NCBI GenBank assembly: GCA_019247255.1
Contig: JAFAPJ010000635.1
Location: forward strand, 1 to 5,393
DNA: 5,393 nucleotides
From: Methylobacteriaceae bacterium
GTDB taxonomy: Bacteria; Pseudomonadota; Alphaproteobacteria; Rhizobiales; Beijerinckiaceae
Reading direction: 5' to 3'
A program made the translations under genes and the position numbers. Of this stretch, positions 1 to 5,393 are shown one piece after another; the stretch's first letter is position 1; each line of letters begins with the position of its first letter. Under the pieces are notes generated by a model, which had not been told where the DNA came from, made no database searches, and worked only from the letters and a program-made list of their open reading frames with translations.

Positions 1-1236
1 GCCGCCATCAACCTTGCCGACGGGTGGCTGGCGAGCCGGGAGCTGATCATGGTGGCAGATGCCGCTGTCAGGCTCATGGCCACAGTGCCCGTCGCGGGGA
101 CGTCCGCGTCCGCCGCGCGCCGGCGCGCGGCGCTCGAGGCGGAGCTCGCGACCTGGAGCGAGCGGGGCGCCCGCGCAGCGAGCGCCCGGCAGGAGCTGGA
201 GCGGCGGCTCGACGCGAGCCGCGCCGAGCACGATTCGCTGGCGACGGCGCCCGACGCTTTCATCCTGCGCCGGCGCCAGGTCGCGGGCGAGATCGAGGCG
301 GCCGAGGCGCGGCGTCGCGGAGCGGCCGACGCGCTCGCGCAAGCCGAGCGGCGGCTCGCAGAGGCAGATCGCGAGGCGAAACGCGCGCTCGAGGAGCTGT
401 CCGGCGCCCGCGAGGTCCGGGCCGGAGCCGCCGCCCGGGTCGAAGGGCTCGAGGAACGGCTCGCGGCCGCGACCCGGGCGCTTGCGGACAATTTCGAGGC
501 GGATCCCGCAGGTCTCCAGGCGCTCGCCGGGCTGAAGCCCGGAGAGGAGCTGCCGGAGCCCGGCCCGACCGAGGCGAAGCTGGCGTCGCTCCGGGCCGAG
601 CGCGAACGGCTCGGCGGCGTGAACCTCCGGGCCGAGGAGGAGCTGGCGGAGGCCGAGGGCAAGCAGGCCGAGCTCGCGGCGGAGCGCGACGAGCTGACAG
701 AGGCGATCCGGCGCCTGCGCGGCGCGGTCGGCAGCCTCAATCGCGAGGGGCGCGAGCGACTGGCCGTCGCCTTCGAGACGGTGTCACGCCATTTCACGCG
801 ACTCTTCACCGACCTCTTCGGGGGCGGCACGGCGGAGCTCACGCTGGTCGAGTCCGACGACCCGCTGGAAGCCGGCCTCGAGATCATCGCGCATCCGCCC
901 GGCAAGCGGCCCCAGACGCTCTCGCTCCTGTCGGGCGGAGAGCAGGCCTTGACGGCCATCGCGCTCATCTTCGCGGTGTTCCTGACCAATCCCTCCCCGA
1001 TCTGCGTCCTCGACGAGGTCGACGCGCCGCTCGACGACGCTAATGTCGAGCGCTACTGCGACCTCCTGCGCAGCATGGCGGCCGAGACCGAGACGCGCTT
1101 CCTCGTCATCACGCACAATCCGATCACGATGGCGCGGATGGACCGGCTCTTCGGCGTCACCATGGCGGAGCGGGGGGTCTCGCAGCTCGTCTCGGTCGAC
1201 CTCGAGGGCGCCGAGGCGCTGCGCGAGGCCGTGTGA
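1..1236 (+). CDS. smc: Chromosome segregation protein SMC, C-terminal part (5' end outside window)
   Basis: SMC is the ATPase core of the condensin-like complex (with ScpA and ScpB) that organises and separates chromosomes. The frame is open from base 1 and ends in TGA at 1234-1236, so 411 residues of a family usually near 1,150 are visible. Fragment residues about 37-245 are Ala/Arg/Glu-rich coiled coil, broken by a Pro/Gly stretch near 175-190. A conserved [12 protein letters not shown] segment follows just before the ATPase head. The head carries the ABC signature LSGGEQ (S311 to Q315), Walker B with [12 protein letters not shown] (D338, E339) and the H-loop FLVITHN (H372). These are the expected C-terminal half of the ATPase site; Walker A and the hinge would lie upstream. 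Residues 1-36 do not look like coiled coil, which is odd for this position. The reading of the head domain is secure. The intactness of the whole gene cannot be judged here. Confidence 0.96.
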   Translation, partial: AAINLADGWLASRELIMVADAAVRLMATVPVAGTSASAARRRAALEAELATWSERGARAASARQELERRLDASRAEHDSLATAPDAFILRRRQVAGEIEAAEARRRGAADALAQAERRLAEADREAKRALEELSGAREVRAGAAARVEGLEERLAAATRALADNFEADPAGLQALAGLKPGEELPEPGPTEAKLASLRAERERLGGVNLRAEEELAEAEGKQAELAAERDELTEAIRRLRGAVGSLNREGRERLAVAFETVSRHFTRLFTDLFGGGTAELTLVESDDPLEAGLEIIAHPPGKRPQTLSLLSGGEQALTAIALIFAVFLTNPSPICVLDEVDAPLDDANVERYCDLLRSMAAETETRFLVITHNPITMARMDRLFGVTMAERGVSQLVSVDLEGAEALREAV

Positions 1237-1299
1237 CACGCGCGTCGCCGATCCCGATTTGTTCGATCCTACAAACACTTACGAGCCCCTGGCGCTTCC

Positions 1300-1328
1300 T
1301 TGACACCCTCCGGACCCGCCACTATGGT
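1300..1328 (+). promoter_or_regulatory. Sigma-70-type promoter for the F0 ATP synthase operon
   Basis: A perfect -35 hexamer TTGACA (1300-1305) is followed after exactly 17 bp by TATGGT (1323-1328), which matches four of six positions of TATAAT including the key first two and last. Transcription would begin near 1334-1336, giving a leader of about 55 bases before atpI. It lies in the only sizeable gap before the operon, just downstream of smc. Alphaproteobacterial promoters often have a strong TTGAC element and a loose -10, which fits. Assignment is by consensus match and position only. Confidence 0.7.
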
Positions 1329-1378
1329 GCGCCCGGCTTCGGGGGGTGTCCGGGCCGCTCTCGCTTCCTTAACCGCGC

Positions 1379-1382
1379 GGAG
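1379..1382 (+). promoter_or_regulatory. Ribosome binding site of atpI
   Basis: GGAG sits 6 bases before the ATG at 1389. It decides the start: the same frame is open back to a GTG at 1233 that overlaps the smc stop, but that longer reading would place the promoter inside the coding region and adds 52 residues unlike the family. Confidence 0.7.
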
Positions 1383-1388
1383 TTCGCC

Positions 1389-1766
1389 ATGACTGGCAAC
1401 GGCTCGCGCGACGGTCGCGACGAGGGGCCTGCGTCGTCGGCCGAAGGCGATCTGTCCCGGAGGCTGGCGCGTCTCGGGTCCGAGTTGGAAGCGCGGCGGA
1501 AACCCGTCGAGCCTCCCCGCTCAGAGCCGATGACCTCGTCGTCAGAGCCCTCCGCGCTCGGTCGCGCCTTTCGCGCGTCGACGGAGTTCGTGGCCGGCGT
1601 CATCGCAGGCGGCGGGCTCGGCTGGCTGATCGACAAGGTAGCCGGGACGTCCCCCTGGGGGCTGATCGTCTTCCTGCTGCTCGGCTTCGCGGCCGGGATC
1701 TACAACGTGATGCGGGCGTCAGGCTTCCTGGCACCGGCGAGAGGGTCCGGGTCTCCGGACCGCTGA
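1389..1766 (+). CDS. atpI: ATP synthase accessory protein AtpI (F0 assembly factor)
   Basis: AtpI is a small membrane protein encoded first in many ATP synthase operons. In other bacteria it helps assembly of the c-ring and is not part of the finished enzyme. The 125-residue product has a hydrophilic N-terminal half (residues 1-60, rich in Ser, Arg and Glu) and two membrane segments, about 65-82 (glycine-rich, [15 protein letters not shown]) and 90-108 ([20 protein letters not shown]). This two-helix pattern, with the W-L-I-D motif between the helices, is typical of the ATPase_gene1/AtpI family. The start at ATG 1389 is supported by GGAG 6 bases upstream and by the promoter at 1300-1328. It is followed by atpB after 56 bases, with hairpins at the junction. 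Family assignment is firm from the two helices and the operon position; the exact assembly role is known only from relatives. Confidence 0.93.
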   Translation: MTGNGSRDGRDEGPASSAEGDLSRRLARLGSELEARRKPVEPPRSEPMTSSSEPSALGRAFRASTEFVAGVIAGGGLGWLIDKVAGTSPWGLIVFLLLGFAAGIYNVMRASGFLAPARGSGSPDR

Positions 1767-1791
1767 GGCTTGGGCCGCGTCCGACGCGGCC
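1744..1791 (+). other. Two tandem GC-rich hairpins at the atpI/atpB junction
   Basis: The first hairpin, at the very end of atpI, pairs GGTCCGG (1744-1750) with CCGGACC (1755-1761) around a 4-base loop: a perfect 7-bp stem. The second, in the gap, pairs GGCCGCGT (1773-1780) with ACGCGGCC (1784-1791) around a 3-base loop: a perfect 8-bp stem. Neither is followed by a T-run, so they are not standard terminators. They could mark an RNA processing or stability boundary separating poorly expressed atpI from the structural subunits; that function is inference. Confidence 0.5.
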
Positions 1792-1822
1792 GGACTGGAG
1801 CAGGGACCGAGCGGCGACCGAG

Positions 1823-2575
1823 ATGGAAAAGCCCGATCCGATTCACCAGTTTGCGGTCAAGCCCATCATCAGCTTCGGCCATATGGGCGGCGCCGAGATC
1901 GCGCTGACGCAGTCCGGCCTGTTCATGCTGGGCGCGGTGGCGCTCATCGTGCTGGCCTTCATGTATGCGACCCGCACGAACTCGGTGATCCCGAACCGCG
2001 TCCAGTCGATGCTCGAGCTCACCTACGATTTCGTGGCCGACACGGTGCGCTCCTCGGCCGGGCAGGACGGGATGCGCTTCTTTCCGTTCGTGTTCTCGCT
2101 GTTCGTGTTCGTGCTCCTGCTGAACCTCTTCGGCATGGTCCCGTTCGCCTTCGCGGCGACCGCGCACATCATCGTCACCTTCGCGCTCGCCGCGCTCGTG
2201 ATCGGCACCGTCATCGTCTACGGCTTCATGAAGCACGGGACCCATTTCCTCGGGCTGTTCGTCCCGTCGGGCGTGCCGAAATGGCTTTTGCCGTTGATGG
2301 TCGCGATCGAGGTGATCTCGTTCCTGTCCCGGCCGATCAGCCTTTCGGTGCGTCTGTTCGCCAACATCTTGGCCGGCCACATCGCGCTCAAGATCTTCGC
2401 CTGGTTCATCGCGGCGCTGCTCGCCTCGGGCGCCTGGGCGATCCTTGCCCCCCTGCCGCTCGCGCTCGTCATCGCCCTGACCGCCCTCGAATTCCTGGTC
2501 GCCGTCCTGCAGGCCTACGTCTTCGCGACGCTGACCGCGGTGTATCTCAACGACGCCATTCACCCCGGCCACTGA
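1823..2575 (+). CDS. atpB: ATP synthase F0 subunit a
   Basis: Subunit a is the membrane stator that carries protons to and from the rotating c-ring. The 250-residue product starts with [10 protein letters not shown], the usual alphaproteobacterial N-terminus, which supports ATG 1823 although the ribosome binding site is poor. Membrane segments are visible at about 31-50, 86-106, 113-134, 150-170 and two long ones from 173 to 242. The essential arginine (E. coli R210) is R177 within SLSVRLFAN, and the conserved glutamine (E. coli Q252) is Q230 in AVLQAYVF. E. coli E219 and H245 are swapped here as H186 and E223, the reciprocal pair known from mitochondrial and alphaproteobacterial enzymes. Length and motifs are complete. 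The gene sits between atpI (56 bases) and atpE (43 bases) and is surely in the same transcript. Confidence 0.98.
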   Translation: MEKPDPIHQFAVKPIISFGHMGGAEIALTQSGLFMLGAVALIVLAFMYATRTNSVIPNRVQSMLELTYDFVADTVRSSAGQDGMRFFPFVFSLFVFVLLLNLFGMVPFAFAATAHIIVTFALAALVIGTVIVYGFMKHGTHFLGLFVPSGVPKWLLPLMVAIEVISFLSRPISLSVRLFANILAGHIALKIFAWFIAALLASGAWAILAPLPLALVIALTALEFLVAVLQAYVFATLTAVYLNDAIHPGH

Positions 2576-2604
2576 CGGCCGATTTCACCCGAGCCTATCC
2601 CCTC

Positions 2605-2609
2605 AGGAG
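2605..2609 (+). promoter_or_regulatory. Strong ribosome binding site of atpE
   Basis: AGGAG lies 9 bases before the ATG at 2619. It is the best Shine-Dalgarno match inside the F0 operon, in contrast to the weak sites before atpB and atpF'. This fits the need for many copies of subunit c per enzyme. Confidence 0.75.
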
Positions 2610-2618
2610 TTTTCGATC

Positions 2619-2846
2619 ATGGATCCCGTTGCTGCGAAGTACATCGGCGCCGGCCTTGCGTGCCTCGGCATGGCGGGCGCGGGCATCGGCCTCGGCAACC
2701 TGTTCGGCCAGTTCCTGTCGGGCGCGCTGCGCAACCCCTCCGCGGCGGAAGGCCAGCGCGCGACGCTGCTCCTCGGCTTCGCGCTGACGGAAGCACTCGG
2801 CATCTTCTCGCTCCTCATCGCGCTCCTCCTCCTCTTCGTGGTCTGA
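2619..2846 (+). CDS. atpE: ATP synthase F0 subunit c (proteolipid ring)
   Basis: Subunit c forms the rotor ring that turns as protons bind and leave. The 75-residue product is a standard helical hairpin. Helix 1 (about 8-33) holds the tight-packing GxGxGxG motif (G20, G22, G24, G26). The polar loop ALRNPSA (R38, N39, P40) contacts the central stalk. Helix 2 (about 48-75) carries the proton-binding carboxylate E58. The residue after E58 is alanine, and I do not see the extra glutamine and serine/threonine ligands of sodium-type rings, so proton coupling is expected. Length is normal and no presequence is present. The strong AGGAG site upstream suits its high copy number. Ring size cannot be read from sequence by eye. 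Confidence 0.98.
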   Translation: MDPVAAKYIGAGLACLGMAGAGIGLGNLFGQFLSGALRNPSAAEGQRATLLLGFALTEALGIFSLLIALLLLFVV

Positions 2847-2864
2847 TCGGGCGCGAGCGCCGCC

Positions 2865-3416
2865 ATGGCTGCCCCCACCCATACGAATGCGACCACGCAG
2901 GCGGAGGCCGGGCACGAAGGCGGCGGCGCCTTCCCGCCTTTCCAGACCGACACGTTCGCGTCCCAGCTGATCTGGCTCGCGATCGCGTTCGGTGCGCTCT
3001 ACGGCTTGATGGCCAAGGTCGCGCTGCCGCGTCTCGAGGGTGCCATGCGGGCCCGCTCGGAGCGCATCCATCGCGACCTCGAGGAAGCGCATGCGCTCCG
3101 CGCCCAGTCGGAGGCGGCCGGCGCCGCCTACGAGACGGCGTTGTCGGAGGCGCGGGATCGCGCCAAGGCGATCGCCCAGGAGACCCGCGACACGCTCACG
3201 GCGGAGAGCGATCGGCGCCGTAAGGCGCTGGAAGCGGAGCTCGCCGAGAAGCTCGCGGCCTCGGACGCGGCCATCAAGGCCCGCACCGCCGAGGCGATGG
3301 GCAATGTCCGTGGCATCGCCGCCGAGGCCGCGACCGCGATCGTCGAGCGGCTGACGAACCGCGCGCCTGACCGCGCGACGGTTGAGACGGCGCTCGACCG
3401 CACCCTCAGGACCTGA
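2865..3416 (+). CDS. atpF': ATP synthase F0 subunit b' (second b-type stalk subunit)
   Basis: Subunit b' pairs with b to make the peripheral stalk that holds F1 still against the turning rotor. The 183-residue product has a hydrophilic N-terminal extension of about 25 residues (Thr, Ala, Gly, His) and the phrase FPPFQTDTFASQL, common in alphaproteobacterial b'. One membrane helix follows at about 31-52, then a long Ala/Glu/Arg-rich coiled coil from about 57 to 163. The extension before the helix separates it from b, which starts at its membrane segment. It begins 18 bases after atpE with only a weak GAG-type ribosome site, part of which could pair in a short GGCG/CGCC hairpin at 2850-2861. 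The symbol atpG is also used for this gene and can be confused with F1 gamma. Confidence 0.95.
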   Translation: MAAPTHTNATTQAEAGHEGGGAFPPFQTDTFASQLIWLAIAFGALYGLMAKVALPRLEGAMRARSERIHRDLEEAHALRAQSEAAGAAYETALSEARDRAKAIAQETRDTLTAESDRRRKALEAELAEKLAASDAAIKARTAEAMGNVRGIAAEAATAIVERLTNRAPDRATVETALDRTLRT

Positions 3417-3419
3417 TCG

Positions 3420-3908
3420 ATGCTGTTCGAAGCCGAATTCTGGGTCGCGGTCGCCTTCCTCATCTTCATGGCGATCGCCTGGCGAGCGGGTGCCTTTAAC
3501 AGCATGATGTCCGGCCTCGACAACCGGGCGAAGCGGATCGCGGCCGAGCTCGACGAGGCGCGGCGCCTGCGCGAGGAAGCCGCGGCCGTTCTGGCCGATT
3601 ACCAGCGCCGGCGCGGCGAGGCCGAGCGGGAAGCCGCCTCGCTCGTCGCGGCGGCCCGCGAGGATGCCGAGCGCATCGCCCGCGAGACGCATGAGCGCAT
3701 GACCGATTTCGTCGCGCGCCGTACCGCTGCCGCCGAAGCGAAGATCGCCCAGGCCGAGGTTCAGGCGACCCAGCAGGTCCGCGCCGCCGCGGCCGACGCC
3801 GCCGTGCGGGTCTCGGAGGCGGTGCTGCGGAACGAGATGCGGGGCGAAGCCGCGGACGATCTTCTGCGCCGCTCGCTCGGTGAAGTGCGCACGAAGCTCC
3901 ACGCCTGA
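3420..3908 (+). CDS. atpF: ATP synthase F0 subunit b
   Basis: Subunit b is the other half of the peripheral stalk. The 162-residue product opens directly with its membrane helix (about 4-22, [17 protein letters not shown]). It continues as a charged coiled coil from about 33 to 140 (many Ala, Glu and Arg) and ends in a short C-terminal segment that would contact F1 delta. The ATG lies 3 bases after the atpF' stop, and its ribosome site AGGA (3408-3411) is inside the end of atpF', so the two stalk genes are probably translationally coupled for equal output. Order b' then b with no F1 genes after it is the alphaproteobacterial split arrangement; the F1 genes should be elsewhere in the genome. 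Confidence 0.96.
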   Translation: MLFEAEFWVAVAFLIFMAIAWRAGAFNSMMSGLDNRAKRIAAELDEARRLREEAAAVLADYQRRRGEAEREAASLVAAAREDAERIARETHERMTDFVARRTAAAEAKIAQAEVQATQQVRAAAADAAVRVSEAVLRNEMRGEAADDLLRRSLGEVRTKLHA

Positions 3909-3909
3909 T

Positions 3910-3946
3910 CGCCGGACCGGTCACGATCGGCCGGATCCGACCGGCG
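3910..3946 (+). other. GC-rich inverted repeats after atpF, no T-tract
   Basis: CGCCGG (3910-3915) can pair with CCGGCG (3941-3946), or alternatively CCGGTC (3917-3922) with GACCGG (3939-3944), and a self-complementary CGGATCCG (3932-3939) lies inside. These pairings compete, and no run of T follows. It may be a weak or Rho-assisted end of the F0 transcript, or a partial barrier with readthrough into the next gene. I see no promoter in the 71-base gap. Confidence 0.3.
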
Positions 3947-3983
3947 GAGGACGGCCGGTATGAGCGCGACAGCCCGGGCATGA
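3946..3983 (+). promoter_or_regulatory. Ribosome binding site plus 7-codon leader frame coupled to wbpA
   Basis: GGAGG (3946-3950) stands 9 bases before an ATG at 3960 that opens a frame of seven codons (MSATARA) and ends with TGA at 3981-3983. That stop overlaps the ATG of wbpA at 3980 as ATGA. The wbpA start itself has no Shine-Dalgarno match at a normal distance, and the same GGAGG is 29 bases away. Translation of wbpA may therefore depend on ribosomes finishing the short frame. The arrangement is seen directly; its use is inference, and chance occurrence of so short a frame is possible. Confidence 0.35.
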
Positions 3984-5335
3984 CGGAGCCCGTCGAGGCA
4001 GGACCGGAGGGGCTCGCGGCCTGGGACGCGCGCGTCCGCGCGCGGCAGCTCACCGTCGGGATCGTCGGGCTGGGCTATGTGGGCCTGCCGCTCGCCCAGG
4101 CCCTGACGTTCGCCGGCTTCCCCGTGGTTGGCTTCGACATCGACGGGGAGAAGGTCGCGGCGCTGAACGCCGGGCGCTCCTACATCAAGCACATTCCGGG
4201 CGATGTCGTGAATGCGATGCGCCAGGGCGGCCGCTTCCGCGCGACCGCCGACTTCGCCGAGGTCGCGGCCGTGGACGCGATCCTGATCTGCGTCCCCACG
4301 CCGCTCACGCGTCACCGCGAGCCGGACCTCGGCTACGTGACCGGCACGGCGCACGCCATCGCGCCCCACCTGCGGGCCGGGCAGCTCGTCGTTCTCGAAT
4401 CGACGACCTATCCCGGCACGACGCGCGACATCCTGCGGCCGATCCTCGAGAGCGGCGGGCTGCGCTCCGGCCGCGACCTCTTCCTGGCCTACTCGCCGGA
4501 GCGCGAGGACCCCGGCAACCCGGACTACTCGACCGCCCGGATCCCGAAGGTGATCGGCGGCGACGGCGAGGAGGCGACACGCCGCGCGGCCGCGCTCTAC
4601 GGCGCCGTCGTGGTCGAGGTCGTGCCGGTCTCCTCCGCGGCGACCGCCGAGGCGGTGAAGCTGACCGAGAACATCTTCCGCTCGGTCAACATCGCGCTCG
4701 TGAACGAGCTGAAGCTCGTCTACGACGCGCTGGGGATTGACGTCTGGGAGGTGATCGACGCCGCGAAGACCAAGCCTTTCGGCTTCATGCCCTTCTATCC
4801 GGGACCGGGGCTCGGCGGGCATTGCATCCCGATCGACCCGTTCTACCTCGCCTGGAAGGCGCGCGAATTCGACGTCGCGACCCGGTTCATCGAGCTCGCC
4901 GGCGAGGTGAACGTCGCCATGCCCCGCCACGTCGTCGAGCGGCTCGCGGGCGCCCTCGACGCCCAGGCCGGACGCGGGCTGAAGGGCGCCGCGATCCTGA
5001 TGATCGGGGTCGCCTACAAGAAGAACGTGGACGACATGCGCGAGAGCCCGGCCCTCAGGCTCATCGAGCTCATCGAGGCGCGCGGCGCGAGCGTCGCCTA
5101 CCACGACCCGCATATCCCGGTGATCCCGCGCACGCGCGAGCATGCGGCGCTCGCCGGCCGGCGCTCGATCGCGCTCGAGCCCGGGACGGTCGCGGGCTTC
5201 GACGCGGTCGTGATCGCGACCGACCACGACGCGATCGACTGGCCGGCCCTCGCCCGGGCGGCCCGGCTCGTTGTCGACACCCGCAACGCCTGCGGGCGCG
5301 CCGGCCTTGCCGGCCCGACGATCGTCAAGGCCTAG
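3980..5335 (+). CDS. wbpA: UDP-N-acetyl-D-glucosamine 6-dehydrogenase (WbpA type)
   Basis: The enzyme oxidises C6 of UDP-GlcNAc to the uronic acid, using two NAD+, in the cytoplasm. The product feeds O-antigen or capsule sugars. The 451-residue protein has an N-terminal Rossmann NAD domain with GLGYVG (G30, G32, G35) and the ribose-binding D53 in GFDID. The middle domain has ESTTYPGTT (near 134-142), SPEREDPGN (E174, R175) and KLTENIFRSVN (K227, N231). The nucleophile is C282 in GLGGHCIPIDP. A C-terminal UDP-binding domain begins around YKKNVDDMRESP. Wording such as CVPTPL, REPDL, TKPFGF and FYLAWKARE recalls Pseudomonas WbpA rather than UDP-glucose dehydrogenases, so the N-acetylated substrate is preferred, though not proven. 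ATG 3980 is taken because the Rossmann fold begins about 25 residues on and I found no better in-frame start. The gene follows the F0 operon after 71 bases and has a neighbour 5 bases downstream. Confidence 0.9.
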   Translation: MTEPVEAGPEGLAAWDARVRARQLTVGIVGLGYVGLPLAQALTFAGFPVVGFDIDGEKVAALNAGRSYIKHIPGDVVNAMRQGGRFRATADFAEVAAVDAILICVPTPLTRHREPDLGYVTGTAHAIAPHLRAGQLVVLESTTYPGTTRDILRPILESGGLRSGRDLFLAYSPEREDPGNPDYSTARIPKVIGGDGEEATRRAAALYGAVVVEVVPVSSAATAEAVKLTENIFRSVNIALVNELKLVYDALGIDVWEVIDAAKTKPFGFMPFYPGPGLGGHCIPIDPFYLAWKAREFDVATRFIELAGEVNVAMPRHVVERLAGALDAQAGRGLKGAAILMIGVAYKKNVDDMRESPALRLIELIEARGASVAYHDPHIPVIPRTREHAALAGRRSIALEPGTVAGFDAVVIATDHDAIDWPALARAARLVVDTRNACGRAGLAGPTIVKA

Positions 5336-5340
5336 GCGCG

Positions 5341-5393
5341 ATGGAGGCGCATCCCGAGCCGGACCGGTTCCCGGGCGTGACGATCGACCCGAC
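5341..5393 (+). CDS. Start of a further gene, cut by the window end
   Basis: An ATG 5 bases after the wbpA stop opens a frame that stays open to the last base (17 codons, MEAHPEPDRFPGVTIDP). AGG at 5334-5336 is a close, weak ribosome site, and AAGG at 5327-5330 is a better spaced one. The tight spacing suggests one transcript with wbpA. The product cannot be identified. The phrase VTIDP resembles the opening of left-handed beta-helix acyltransferases such as WbpD, which acts later in the same sugar pathway, but this rests on a few residues and is only a guess. Confidence 0.5.
   Translation, partial: MEAHPEPDRFPGVTIDP

Noticed and set aside
24..1043. Open frame of 339 codons on the plus strand overlapping smc
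   Set aside because: It overlaps the in-frame SMC head domain and gives an Arg/Gly/Ala-rich product, a frame-shifted shadow.
1237..1299. Possible intrinsic terminator after smc
   Set aside because: The stretch is locally AT-richer but I found no stem followed by a T-run.
1233..1388. GTG at 1233 as an earlier, smc-overlapping start for atpI
   Set aside because: The promoter at 1300-1328 falls inside this extension, the added residues do not fit the family, and ATG 1389 has its own GGAG site.
1700..2572. Open frame of 290 codons on the minus strand opposite atpB
   Set aside because: Its product is almost wholly charged (repeated His, Glu, Arg, Asp), the mirror of hydrophobic subunit a codons; no ribosome site or motif supports it.
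2595..3902. Open frame of 435 codons on the minus strand opposite atpE, atpF' and atpF
   Set aside because: Composition is Arg/Gly/Ala/Glu-rich, no domain is recognisable, and the opposite strand is fully explained by the F0 genes.
3761..5227. Long open frame of 488 codons on the minus strand opposite wbpA and the end of atpF
   Set aside because: It lies antisense to two confidently identified genes. Its product is Arg/Asp/Glu/Gly/Val-rich without folds or motifs, as expected for the complement of GC-rich coding sequence.
1..5393. CRISPR arrays, tRNA or rRNA genes, insertion sequences and direct repeats
   Set aside because: No regularly spaced repeats, no cloverleaf-like segments in the gaps and no transposase motifs were seen; nearly all the sequence is explained by coding genes.

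Overview
The window is one continuous stretch of very GC-rich bacterial DNA in which every confident gene lies on the + strand. The gene order atpI-atpB-atpE-atpF'-atpF, with two different b-type subunits and no F1 genes alongside, is the layout usual in Alphaproteobacteria. The AtpI, b' and SMC sequences and the high GC fit a Hyphomicrobiales-type organism (Methylobacterium/Bosea-like by impression). I cannot name a genus from this sequence alone.

Layout: 1-1236 is the 3' third of smc, the chromosome condensation ATPase, running in from outside the window. 1237-1388 is a gap holding a good housekeeping-type promoter (TTGACA, 17 bp, TATGGT). 1389-3908 is the F0 operon: atpI (assembly factor), atpB (subunit a), atpE (subunit c), atpF' (subunit b') and atpF (subunit b). 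Together these form the membrane proton channel, the rotor ring and the peripheral stalk of ATP synthase. Two GC-rich hairpins lie at the atpI/atpB junction, and atpE has the best ribosome binding site of the operon, as expected for the subunit needed in most copies. 3909-3979 is a short gap with GC-rich inverted repeats but no T-tract terminator. 3980-5335 encodes a WbpA-type UDP-N-acetylglucosamine 6-dehydrogenase, preceded by a possible 7-codon leader frame whose stop overlaps the gene's start. At 5341 another gene appears to begin, 5 bases downstream, and is cut by the window end.

The window therefore goes from chromosome maintenance, through energy conversion, into surface-polysaccharide precursor synthesis. 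The last two genes look like the start of a polysaccharide cluster placed directly behind the housekeeping F0 operon.

Most of the content is conserved and well understood; I do not see a new biological system. The points worth a second look are the non-coiled-coil start of the smc fragment, the tandem hairpins after atpI, the leader-frame arrangement in front of wbpA and the missing terminator after atpF.
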